A DNA stretch of 6,559 bases from an uncultured Clostridia bacterium (GCA_944363385.1 CALVUB010000047.1:1-6559); one strand, 5' to 3'. Positions 1 through 5,939 are shown, counted from the first letter of the stretch. Numbers and translations: made by a program. The notes: generated from the sequence alone by a model not told the origin.

Positions 1-813
1 GTTATCGCTGTTGCGCCAATCTTTATCCACCTTGACGAAAATTTTTAAAAGCACCTTCTGCCCAAGCAACTCTTCAGCAAATTCGCGAGTTGTTTGTCCA
101 ATAATTTTAAGAGTTTTGCCACCCTTTCCAATCACAATGCCTTTATGGCGTTCCTCTTCAACCACAAGCACGACTTCGATTATGGTTATATTTTCTTTCT
201 CGTCAAATCGCTCAATTTCCCTCGCAATGCCATGAGGAATTTCCGCGTCCAAAATATTCAGAGCATGTTGCCTTATCTCGTCACCCGCGATAAACCTTGA
301 TGTTTTATCGGTATAGTCATCCTCTTCAAAAGGAAAGTTTTTTGTTTCGCTCTTTGGCATTTTGTCAATTATGTAGTTTTTCAACTCTTCAAGCCCTGTC
401 CCATTTAGCGAAGAAATCTCAAAATCGGCATTAAAATTTTTCAAACCTTTTTTGTCAAGTTTGGTTTTTATAAGCATCTTTGGCTGTGGAAGATGTTCAT
501 AATATGCTTTCTCTTCTTCATCAAGAGTTTTTGTTCCGTCCACCAAATACAGGATAAGGTCAACGCCAGAAATTGCACTGCGCACATTTTTCATCATCTT
601 TTTGTCAAGTTTGTTTTTGCTTCTATGAACGCCTGGTGTGTCTACCAGCACAACTTGATAGTTTTCGCCGTTTAGAACTCCTAAAATGTTATCACGCGTA
701 GTTTGAGGTCTGTTTGTAACAATTGCAACTTTTTGACCAACAAGCGCGTTGACCAGACTGCTTTTGCCTGCATTTGTCTTTCCAATAATGCCAACATAAC
801 CAAAGCTATACAT
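1..813 (-). CDS. era: GTPase Era, 30S ribosome assembly factor (3' end cut by window edge)
   Basis: Era is a GTPase that binds the 3' end of 16S rRNA through a KH domain and acts as a checkpoint in 30S maturation, at the ribosome and inner membrane. The 271 visible codons run in frame off the left edge. Visible motifs are the P-loop GKTNAGKS at residues 11-18, a G2 region QTTRDN at 37-42, G3 DTPG at 58-61 followed by VH, a G5-like SSLNG at 134-138, and the KH GKGG loop at 229-232 within GIVIGKGG. The tail KVDKDWRNS matches the usual Era end, so only about 5-15 residues are missing. The G4 position reads TKLD (117-120) rather than NKxD, and only 13 residues separate it from G5, making this Era shorter than the usual roughly 300. 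The start is supported by GAGGTG three bases upstream. It overlaps the end of ybeY by 8 bp, so the two are probably translated together. Confidence 0.95.
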   Translation of the reverse strand, partial: MYSFGYVGIIGKTNAGKSSLVNALVGQKVAIVTNRPQTTRDNILGVLNGENYQVVLVDTPGVHRSKNKLDKKMMKNVRSAISGVDLILYLVDGTKTLDEEEKAYYEHLPQPKMLIKTKLDKKGLKNFNADFEISSLNGTGLEELKNYIIDKMPKSETKNFPFEEDDYTDKTSRFIAGDEIRQHALNILDAEIPHGIAREIERFDEKENITIIEVVLVVEEERHKGIVIGKGGKTLKIIGQTTREFAEELLGQKVLLKIFVKVDKDWRNSDN

Positions 814-1288
814 TTTCACCTCGCTTTATATTCAAACTTGCCAAGATTTTTTCAGAGACCTCATTCATCAGCTGTTCATCTTCTTTTTCCACATGGTCAT
901 AACCCAAAAGATGCAAAAGCCCGTGAAGAGACAAAAAGGCAATTTCGCGTTTTAGGCTATGCCCAAGCTGTTTGGCTTGCTCTTTTGCTCTTTCTTTGCA
1001 AATAACAATGTCGCCCAGTCTCAACACGCCATCTGGAGAAATTTCTTCTTCAAATTTCTTAAGTTTTTGTGGATATTTTATATCAAGCAAAGGAAAAGAA
1101 AGCACATCAGTCACTTTATTAATACCTCTAAAGCGCTTGTTTAACTCTTTTATTTTTTCTTCCTTTACAAAGTATAGGTTGACCTCACACTCAACGCTGA
1201 AATTATTGGTTGATAGAAGTGCAACTGAAAATATTTTTTTGATTAATTTTCTTGTAAAAAAATCAATTTTATCAAACTGTATAACCAT
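806..1288 (-). CDS. ybeY: Endoribonuclease YbeY, 16S rRNA 3'-end maturation
   Basis: YbeY is a zinc-dependent single-strand RNase involved in 16S rRNA 3'-end processing and late 30S quality control in the cytoplasm. The protein is 160 residues, normal for the family. The diagnostic metal-binding motif HGLLHLLGYDH is intact, with His122, His126 and His132 as expected ligands. Two other family blocks are visible: NKVTDVLSFP at 57-66 and LGDIVIC at 91-97. The ATG is preceded by GGGGAAGG, which lies inside the last codons of yqfD, so the two genes overlap by 17 bp. The stop codon lies inside the first codons of era (8 bp overlap). Its position next to era fits a shared role in small-subunit maturation. 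In Bacillus and many Clostridia phoH precedes ybeY and dgkA/cdd follow it; none of these is present here. Confidence 0.96.
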   Translation of the reverse strand: MVIQFDKIDFFTRKLIKKIFSVALLSTNNFSVECEVNLYFVKEEKIKELNKRFRGINKVTDVLSFPLLDIKYPQKLKKFEEEISPDGVLRLGDIVICKERAKEQAKQLGHSLKREIAFLSLHGLLHLLGYDHVEKEDEQLMNEVSEKILASLNIKRGENV

Positions 1289-2414
1289 AACCTTCCCCTA
1301 TATCAAGCGAGGTGGTGATAATATAACTTAAATAATAAACCCCCGCCATTTCTTTCACCAAAGTTTTTTCATCTTTTATTATGGCATTTTCTGGCAAATA
1401 AATCAAGGCTTTTTGACGAAGATTTTCAAACAAATTATCTTTTTCTTGCTCAAAATTTCTTATTATTTCTGTTGTTTTGGTCTCAAAAAATGTGTATTTG
1501 GTGTAAATCAATGGCAAAACATTGTTTTCTGCAATGTAAGAGCTTGTTTTTTCACTTTCGAAGCTTTTAAAAGTGTTTTCGTTTGTGTTTGAAAAGATAA
1601 CTAGTCCAAATAGAGTGACTTGTGAGCATTCAATTTTTCTCCCTGTGCGCTCTTCCACAATTTTATATTCATGAAAAACATCTTCACTTTCAACCCAAAC
1701 ATCAGCAAAAATTTCGGCCTTTGGTTGAACTGGATGCTGTTCTCCGTCACCATCAATAATGTATGGATAGACCAAAACATCTCCTTTCTGAACAATGTCG
1801 CCTTGTTTAACATTCAGCGTGCCTTGAACGAGATTAATCTCGGTCACAAGACCGTCATATCTACTCACAATCGGCTCAAATTCTCCATATAATTCTTCTG
1901 GCAAAATTGCTTCGTTTATGTTGACAATCAAACTTTGTCCAACAATAGCAACGCTGGCTGAGCTGACAAGCTCAAAATTTTCTCGGATTAGTATTTCAAG
2001 TTTTTGCGTGTCAATATTTCCTTTAAAATTTGAAGCTAAACTCTTCTTTACAAAAGTTGTAATTTCACTTTCGCTCAGCTGATTGCACCCCCAAACTTCA
2101 ATTTTAAAAACAAAAGAGTATTGCAAACAGTAAAGCGCCATACCCACAATAAGTCCTGCCACCACTCCCCACATTTTTAAAAGATTAAAAAACTTTCGTC
2201 TTAAACCTTTGTGGACAGCTGAATAAACTTTTACATTTTGTTGGTTTAAAAAATTTTCAACTTGTTCTCCATCATGTTCATCAACTTCAAATTCGATAAA
2301 ACCATCATGTTCTATAACATCATAGATAACAAACTTCTGTGAAATTTTATTAAAAATTTTTTCTCTATTAAGTGATTTAATTTTAAAACGAGAGCGCGAT
2401 TTCTTTTTAATCAA
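1272..2414 (-). CDS. yqfD: YqfD family membrane protein (sporulation-associated), TTG start
   Basis: This 380-residue protein belongs to the YqfD family, known mainly from endospore-forming Firmicutes, where yqfC-yqfD belong to the mother-cell regulon; its biochemical activity is not established. A basic N-terminus (KKKSRSRFKIK) is followed by a soluble domain to about residue 75. One membrane segment lies at about 82-101, then a POTRA/FtsQ-like stretch beginning FKIEVWGCNQLSESEI at 103-118. Next comes a lipoyl/barrel-sandwich-like hairpin around 186-215 (VKQGDIVQKGDVLV) and the AEIFADVWVE segment typical of the family. The large C-terminal part is probably outside the membrane. The start is TTG, with AAGGTGGA six bases upstream; no ATG offers a comparable site. 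TTG and the yqfC stop share the sequence TTGA, a 4-bp overlap. The 3' end overlaps ybeY by 17 bp. Whether this organism sporulates cannot be judged from the window. Confidence 0.9.
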   Translation of the reverse strand: MIKKKSRSRFKIKSLNREKIFNKISQKFVIYDVIEHDGFIEFEVDEHDGEQVENFLNQQNVKVYSAVHKGLRRKFFNLLKMWGVVAGLIVGMALYCLQYSFVFKIEVWGCNQLSESEITTFVKKSLASNFKGNIDTQKLEILIRENFELVSSASVAIVGQSLIVNINEAILPEELYGEFEPIVSRYDGLVTEINLVQGTLNVKQGDIVQKGDVLVYPYIIDGDGEQHPVQPKAEIFADVWVESEDVFHEYKIVEERTGRKIECSQVTLFGLVIFSNTNENTFKSFESEKTSSYIAENNVLPLIYTKYTFFETKTTEIIRNFEQEKDNLFENLRQKALIYLPENAIIKDEKTLVKEMAGVYYLSYIITTSLDIGEGYGYTV

Positions 2415-2674
2415 AACTGCTCCACCTTTGCAATTTCACCTTCAATCTTCATGGTGTTTTGGCTTAGTTCGCTTAGCAAAAGACCCTTTCCGCTCACTTC
2501 AATTCTGCCTTTTTTAACTTTGAAAGCAATCAAACTTTCAGTCAAAATAGTAAGACCAAAATGCCCTTCAACATATAAAATTTTGCCTGATAAATTTATA
2601 AGATTGTAGCCATTTAAAAGATTTTGGTCTATTTTTTTTAGATTGCCTTTTAACTCGTCAAAAAAATTAAACAT
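2411..2674 (-). CDS. yqfC: YqfC family protein (sporulation-associated)
   Basis: This small soluble protein of 87 residues matches the YqfC family, whose members are about 90-100 residues, sit directly upstream of yqfD, and have no defined biochemical role. The conserved part is the C-terminal half: a short beta strand ending in a Gly-rich turn, then FKVKKGRIEVSGKGLLL at about 51-67, and a final MKIEGEIAKVEQF, which resembles the family's usual GxIxxIxF ending. The reading frame is open further upstream to an ATG at 2731. I chose the ATG at 2674 because GGGAGC lies just before it and the 19 extra residues are hydrophobic and unlike the family. The frame stops at TGA overlapping the TTG of yqfD. 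I do not see a convincing promoter between the upstream terminator and this start, so expression may rely on an atypical promoter or on read-through. Confidence 0.85.
   Translation of the reverse strand: MFNFFDELKGNLKKIDQNLLNGYNLINLSGKILYVEGHFGLTILTESLIAFKVKKGRIEVSGKGLLLSELSQNTMKIEGEIAKVEQF
2421..2428 (-). promoter_or_regulatory. Ribosome binding site for the TTG start of yqfD
   Basis: The minus strand reads AAGGTGGA six bases before TTG at 2414. It lies inside the last codons of yqfC, which fits translational coupling of the two genes and supports the non-ATG start. Confidence 0.7.
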
Positions 2675-2677
2675 ATC

Positions 2678-2683
2678 GCTCCC
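2678..2683 (-). promoter_or_regulatory. Ribosome binding site deciding the yqfC start
   Basis: The minus strand reads GGGAGC three bases before the ATG at 2674. The upstream in-frame ATG at 2731 has no purine-rich site ahead of it, and it falls inside the T-rich tail of the preceding terminator. This favours the shorter 87-residue YqfC. Confidence 0.7.
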
Positions 2684-2729
2684 ATTTATACAAGGTAAAT
2701 ATATGTAAAAAAAGAAATAATCATGCTTC

Positions 2730-2760
2730 ATTAAAAATAAAAAGGCGTTTGATAACGCCT
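2730..2760 (-). terminator. Rho-independent terminator after the floA-coupled gene
   Basis: On the minus strand AGGCGTT, a 4-base ATCA loop and AACGCCT form a perfect 7-bp stem, followed by TTTTTATTTTTAA. The stem begins inside the TAG stop codon (2761-2759) of the 188-residue gene, so the stop codon and terminator are fused. It separates the floA unit from yqfC-yqfD-ybeY-era. Confidence 0.88.
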
Positions 2761-3325
2761 ACTCGTCAAATTTATTGAAAACATTCCCAAGCAAAAGAGC
2801 TTTAACTTTGTTGGGCAATTTGTTCATTTGCTTGATTAAATTTTTGTTTGAAACCACTCGAGAATAAGAATGCTGGTTCATAAAATCATCGAATTCTTTA
2901 TCTCGGTCGCGTTGATTTTGTTTTTTTTGTATAATTTTTTGGGAAGTTGTTTGGCTCTCGTCAAGGTAGGAAGAAGAATGCGATTCAATCAAACCTTGAA
3001 CGTTTGACTCAGTCTCTTGAGTTTCTTCTAAGCTCTCATCCAATTCTTCAATTTCCACTTTTTGATTGAGCTTTTTTTGTAATTTTTCAGTTTTTATGCT
3101 GGCTTTTTGTTGATTTTTTTGATTTTTTAGTTGTTTTTTATCTATTTTAACAGTTTCACTATACTCAGAGATTTCGCCCGCTCCAATTTTTCTATATTTT
3201 TCAATTTGATCGTCAAGATTATGCTTAGAACCACGGCTACCCATCACTTTAAAAGCAATAAGAAGCGCAATGATAAGCACGCCACAAATTGAACAGACTA
3301 CAATAATTGCTGTCATATTTCCCAT
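2759..3325 (-). CDS. Unrecognised one-TM protein with charged linker, coupled to floA
   Basis: I do not recognise this 188-residue protein. Residues 5-28 form one strongly hydrophobic segment followed by positive charge, which suggests an N-terminal membrane anchor with the rest in the cytoplasm. Residues about 60-90 are rich in Lys and Gln, 91-107 are rich in Glu, and 108-140 are polar and probably disordered or coiled. The last 45 residues look like a folded module, starting KEFDDFMNQHSYSRV at 143-157 and ending in a basic then hydrophobic helix, KVKALLLGNVFNKF at 173-186. Its ATG shares one base with the floA stop (TAATG), so it is probably translated by re-initiation after floA; a GGAG lies 10 bases before the ATG. 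A second in-frame ATG at codon 4 is a possible start. It occupies the place of yqfB in the Bacillus order but does not resemble it. A partner or regulator of FloA at the membrane is my inference from coupling only. Confidence 0.85.
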   Translation of the reverse strand: MGNMTAIIVVCSICGVLIIALLIAFKVMGSRGSKHNLDDQIEKYRKIGAGEISEYSETVKIDKKQLKNQKNQQKASIKTEKLQKKLNQKVEIEELDESLEETQETESNVQGLIESHSSSYLDESQTTSQKIIQKKQNQRDRDKEFDDFMNQHSYSRVVSNKNLIKQMNKLPNKVKALLLGNVFNKFDE

Positions 3326-4365
3326 TATTCATCATCTCCAAACAAATCATCGTCATCGCCATCATCATCGTCACCATCGCTACTATTTGTAATGATGCTT
3401 CTTCGAAGAGCGGTATCAGCTTGCAAATTCATAAGTTTGTAATAATCCATAACCGAGAAACGCCCTTCTTTAATGGCTTGAGAAATAGCATTTGGAATTT
3501 GCGCCTCAGCTTCCAACAAGCTGGCTTTTGTTTCCTCGGTTTGTGTTCTAGCTCGAAGTTCTTTCATCTCCTCTGCATTTTTCATGCGGTCAGCCTGCAT
3601 TTGAGCATAAACGCGTTCTTTTTCTGCTTTTTTAACTTCCATTTCCAGGTTTATGTCACGCACAATTGAAACATTTGAAATTCTCGCGTCTTGAATTAGA
3701 TAAGCACTGTTATGACAAGCTTCAGCAAAGTTTACATCTTGAACCAAAATCTGAGGGTTATTGAAGATTTGATTTTTATCAAATTGAGGAATTTTTTTAA
3801 TAACATTCTCAATGACAAAAGATTTAATTTTATCAGTAGAAAGCCCAAAAAGATATTTATGAATTTGAAGTTTTAATATAATGTTAATTTCAACAGAAAT
3901 TTCAAAATTGTCCTTGGTAATACCCTTAACATTTTCTATATTTTGACTTGCAAGTTCAACAGCAGATTTAACAATTTCCAGCGAGTTTTTAGTTCGAATT
4001 TCAAGCGCAGAAGCAAGTGAAAAAGGTAGTGCGATTTGAGCTTCTTTTGCAAGTTTCATTGCAGAAATAACATTTTTTGCATTTCCTCCCGCTAAAATAA
4101 CCGACTCAATTTCGTCTACTTTGATTGCAACTCCTGCTTTTTTTGCCAAAATGTAAGCTTCAACCAGTATCATAGGGTCAATTTTGCAATTTTTTAACGA
4201 TGTTAATTTTGCCATCGAAATATGTGCTTTTGAAATTAATGCAGTAACATAAGCCTTGACTGGAACGATAATCAAAAGCAAAATGATTGCGATTAAAAGA
4301 ATTGCTCCAATAACTGTAAAAGCAATTTCCACTGCTCCAAAAGCGCCAAGCATTGAAATATTCAT
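3325..4365 (-). CDS. floA: Flotillin-like protein FloA, membrane microdomain scaffold
   Basis: FloA is a bacterial flotillin that assembles on the inner face of the membrane and organises functional membrane microdomains. The 346-residue protein has a hydrophobic segment at about 15-37, then a conserved LAGGNAKNVISAM block at 91-103 that matches the FloA family. A SPFH/flotillin-like region with alternating strands (FEISVEINIILKLQIHKYL, 154-172) follows. A long helical Glu/Ala/Lys/Arg-rich segment spans about 240-298, and the family-specific GRFSVMDYYKLMNLQADTALRRS lies at 301-323. The middle part is clearly divergent from the Bacillus protein. The last 19 residues are extremely acidic (11 Asp, 1 Glu). 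ATG was chosen because GGGAGG lies four bases upstream. A strong promoter sits directly before it. The NfeD-family partner often found next to flotillin genes is not adjacent. Confidence 0.92.
   Translation of the reverse strand: MNISMLGAFGAVEIAFTVIGAILLIAIILLLIIVPVKAYVTALISKAHISMAKLTSLKNCKIDPMILVEAYILAKKAGVAIKVDEIESVILAGGNAKNVISAMKLAKEAQIALPFSLASALEIRTKNSLEIVKSAVELASQNIENVKGITKDNFEISVEINIILKLQIHKYLFGLSTDKIKSFVIENVIKKIPQFDKNQIFNNPQILVQDVNFAEACHNSAYLIQDARISNVSIVRDINLEMEVKKAEKERVYAQMQADRMKNAEEMKELRARTQTEETKASLLEAEAQIPNAISQAIKEGRFSVMDYYKLMNLQADTALRRSIITNSSDGDDDDGDDDDLFGDDE
3346..3378. repeat. GAT/ATC trinucleotide tract encoding the acidic tail of FloA
   Basis: Eleven codons (residues 330-340 of FloA) are two runs of four Asp codons plus one more, separated by single Gly codons. 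GAT is used at most positions, giving a near-perfect trinucleotide tract at DNA level. Such tracts can change length by slippage, which here would alter only the length of the acidic tail without a frameshift. Confidence 0.75.
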
Positions 4366-4369
4366 AATT

Positions 4370-4375
4370 CCTCCC
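4370..4375 (-). promoter_or_regulatory. Ribosome binding site of floA
   Basis: The minus strand reads GGGAGG four bases before the ATG at 4365. It fixes the first Met rather than Met5 as the start. Confidence 0.8.
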
Positions 4376-4388
4376 TTATTACATAAAC

Positions 4389-4417
4389 ATTATATCACAA
4401 CTATTTTAACTTGTAAA
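4389..4417 (-). promoter_or_regulatory. Sigma-A-type promoter of floA
   Basis: On the minus strand TTTACA (4417-4412), a 17-base spacer and TATAAT (4394-4389) form a near-consensus vegetative promoter. TGA just ahead of the -10 gives an extended -10. Transcription should begin near 4381-4383, leaving an untranslated leader of only about 17 bases. The -35 element starts just 10 bases past the stop codon of the glycosylase gene. Confidence 0.85.
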
Positions 4418-4426
4418 TAGCAAAAT

Positions 4427-5254
4427 CTATTTTTTAATAAAAGAGCGCTGATAATAAAACAAATATTGCTGAGCAAAACCAGAAAACTTGCCAAACTGAG
4501 CTGTCAAAAAGTTTCTTATCTGCTCACGATTTTCAAGAGGCTGATAAAACTGGTTATACATTTGTTTAATCCATGTGTCAACAGGAAAAACATCTCCTCG
4601 TCCATAGCCAAAAAGCAAAATGCAATCTGCAACTTTGGGACCTACACCAGCAAGGTTAATAAGTTTTTCGCGTAACGATTTTGTATCAAGAATCTGATAA
4701 TTTTCAAGCGTTTTTTCATCAATTTGCCTTAAAACCTTGTAAAGATAACTCGCTCGATAGCCACACCCCGCCATCTTAAAAAACTGCTCATCTTTGCTTA
4801 AAAGTTGAGCGCATGAAGGAAAGCTTTTTCTCTTGTTTTCATTTTCAAAAGCTTTGCGCAAATTGTTTAAGATAAGTTTAATTCTTTTTATATTGTTATT
4901 TGCAGAAATAATAAAAGAAATAAGAGTTTCAAACAAATTTTGTTTCAAAATTCTGATGCCATAACCATATTTTAAAGGCTTTTTTAATATTTCAAATGAA
5001 GAAAGCTCTCTTTTGATCTGGTTGTAATCAGTTTTTAAGTCAAAATAATTTTCAAAATAGTCTGGCGTTTCAGTCAAAATTTGATAGCAATTTTCTTGTT
5101 CAACAATCTTTGCAAACTTGTCTTCTGGAAACACGACATAGTCATCTTCCTGTTTTTCATAGCAAAAAACCTGTCCGCACTCCAAAATATGCTCTGGATT
5201 GAACTGACTCTTATCGTAAACCTCTAATTTGTTTTCAAATTTTTTATATATCAT
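4427..5254 (-). CDS. ogg: 8-oxoguanine DNA glycosylase/AP lyase, OGG1 type
   Basis: The product is a bifunctional base-excision repair enzyme that removes 8-oxoguanine from DNA and nicks the abasic site. At 275 residues it has the OGG1 layout: an N-terminal domain containing GQVFCYE (27-33), then a helical domain with ISANNNIKRI (116-125). The helix-hairpin-helix block LAGVGPKVADC is at 201-211 and FPVDTW at 223-228. Lys207 is the expected Schiff-base nucleophile and Asp226 the catalytic aspartate. Cys211 matches the human residue that stacks on the lesion, and Asn119 and Arg124 match residues contacting the orphaned cytosine. The family's usual FRW near the N-terminus is FCY here. The ATG at 5254 was chosen over an in-frame ATG at 5272 because AAGGAG lies five bases before it. 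The gene stands alone between a terminator and the floA promoter, with no obvious terminator of its own, so some read-through into floA is possible. Confidence 0.92.
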   Translation of the reverse strand: MIYKKFENKLEVYDKSQFNPEHILECGQVFCYEKQEDDYVVFPEDKFAKIVEQENCYQILTETPDYFENYFDLKTDYNQIKRELSSFEILKKPLKYGYGIRILKQNLFETLISFIISANNNIKRIKLILNNLRKAFENENKRKSFPSCAQLLSKDEQFFKMAGCGYRASYLYKVLRQIDEKTLENYQILDTKSLREKLINLAGVGPKVADCILLFGYGRGDVFPVDTWIKQMYNQFYQPLENREQIRNFLTAQFGKFSGFAQQYLFYYQRSFIKK

Positions 5255-5259
5255 ATCTT

Positions 5260-5265
5260 CTCCTT
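5260..5265 (-). promoter_or_regulatory. Ribosome binding site deciding the ogg start
   Basis: The minus strand reads AAGGAG five bases before the ATG at 5254. The upstream in-frame ATG at 5272 would translate through this site and has no purine-rich site of its own. Confidence 0.8.
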
Positions 5266-5307
5266 TTGGCAAGCGAAATCAATATTAGCTTATTTAGAAA
5301 ACATATT

Positions 5308-5333
5308 AAAAAAAGCAGGCTTTATAAGCCCGC
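5308..5333 (-). terminator. Rho-independent terminator of the rplU-prp-rpmA operon
   Basis: On the minus strand GCGGGCTT, a 3-base ATA loop and AAGCCTGC form an 8-bp stem with one G-U pair, followed by a run of seven T. It begins seven bases past the rpmA stop codon and separates the ribosomal protein operon from the glycosylase gene. Confidence 0.92.
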
Positions 5334-5339
5334 CTTGAA

Positions 5340-5615
5340 TTATTCTGCAACGACAGCAACAACTTTTTTTCCGTTGCTTACGCCAAATTTAACAACACCG
5401 TCACAAAGGGCAAACAAAGTGTAGTCTTTTCCAAGTCCAACATTGGCGCCTGGATAAACCTTTGTCCCTTTTTGTCTAACAATTATACTGCCTGCAGTAA
5501 CTTTTTGTCCACCATAAGCTTTAACACCAAGGCGTTTACTTTGAGAGTCACGACCGTTTTTAGTGCTTCCACCACCCTTTTTGTGAGCAAAAAGTTGAGC
5601 GTTAAACTTAAACAT
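5340..5615 (-). CDS. rpmA: 50S ribosomal protein L27 with cleavable N-terminal extension
   Basis: L27 is a large-subunit protein whose flexible N-terminus reaches the peptidyl transferase centre. The 91-residue product starts [16 protein letters not shown] and continues with [16 protein letters not shown], the L27 signature. The first nine residues are an extension found in Firmicutes and relatives; in that group it is removed by Prp to expose a mature end like that of E. coli L27 (AHKK). Cleavage here would fall between Phe9 and Ala10. The usual site reads roughly NLQFF before Ala, whereas this one reads NAQLF, an uncommon variant. GGAGGT lies five bases before the ATG. The gene overlaps the end of prp by 8 bp and is followed closely by a strong terminator. 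Confidence 0.97.
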   Translation of the reverse strand: MFKFNAQLFAHKKGGGSTKNGRDSQSKRLGVKAYGGQKVTAGSIIVRQKGTKVYPGANVGLGKDYTLFALCDGVVKFGVSNGKKVVAVVAE

Positions 5616-5931
5616 TTTTTACCTCCAATTTTGCAAATTTTTCTTCACCTTCGATGATTGATTTAAAGCTATAAAAGCAAGTTTTGAAAAGATATTGAAT
5701 TTTCTCTTCCTTTGCCTTTTGCTCTGAGACTATGATTTTCAGATAGCCGTCAGAAATTTCACGAAAAGATGCGTATTTTTCAATTTCGTCAACGGCGACA
5801 ACTGCAAGTTGAGCAACTGTTGAAATTTGAGCACACAAGAGATCCTTGCCATAGTCATCTTTGCCGGTATGTCCTAAAACTTCAAATCCAAGATAAAGGT
5901 TGTTTTGTTTGAAAAAAGTAATTTTTGTCAT
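5608..5931 (-). CDS. prp: Ribosomal-processing cysteine protease Prp
   Basis: Prp is the cysteine protease that removes the N-terminal extension of L27 in Firmicutes. It is 107 residues here, a normal size. The conserved [11 protein letters not shown] at 20-30 contains the catalytic His21, and LLCAQIS at 31-37 contains the catalytic Cys33, spaced as in characterised members. The gene lies between rplU and rpmA, its standard position, so the enzyme and its substrate come from one transcript. The start is 8 bases after the rplU stop, with only a weak TAAGG site that includes that stop codon, suggesting lower translation than its ribosomal protein neighbours. A nearby out-of-frame ATG meets a stop after one codon and was ignored. 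The stop lies within the first codons of rpmA (8-bp overlap). Confidence 0.94.
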   Translation of the reverse strand: MTKITFFKQNNLYLGFEVLGHTGKDDYGKDLLCAQISTVAQLAVVAVDEIEKYASFREISDGYLKIIVSEQKAKEEKIQYLFKTCFYSFKSIIEGEEKFAKLEVKNV

Positions 5932-5939
5932 ATCATGCC

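Noticed and set aside
11..1331. Plus-strand open frames across the era, ybeY and yqfD region
   Set aside because: They lie antisense to well-identified genes, lack ribosome binding sites and show no family resemblance.
2684..2730. Promoter-like TATAAA and CATATATT upstream of yqfC (sigma-A or sigma-E)
   Set aside because: TATAAA would start transcription inside the ribosome binding site, and no -35 or sigma-E element lies at the right spacing.
2675..2731. N-terminal extension of yqfC from an upstream ATG
   Set aside because: It is hydrophobic, unlike the family, starts in the terminator tail, and lacks a ribosome binding site; the ATG at 2674 has one.
4418..4435. AAATAG...CTATTT hairpin just after the ogg stop
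   Set aside because: The six-pair stem is almost all A-T, has no T run after it, and borders the floA -35 element. It is unlikely to terminate.
5255..5307. Possible promoter for ogg (minus strand TAATAT with an upstream TTTTAA at 18 bases)
   Set aside because: The -35 is poor and overlaps the T tail of the previous terminator. In such AT-rich DNA this match is expected by chance, so I did not annotate it, though ogg probably needs some promoter here.
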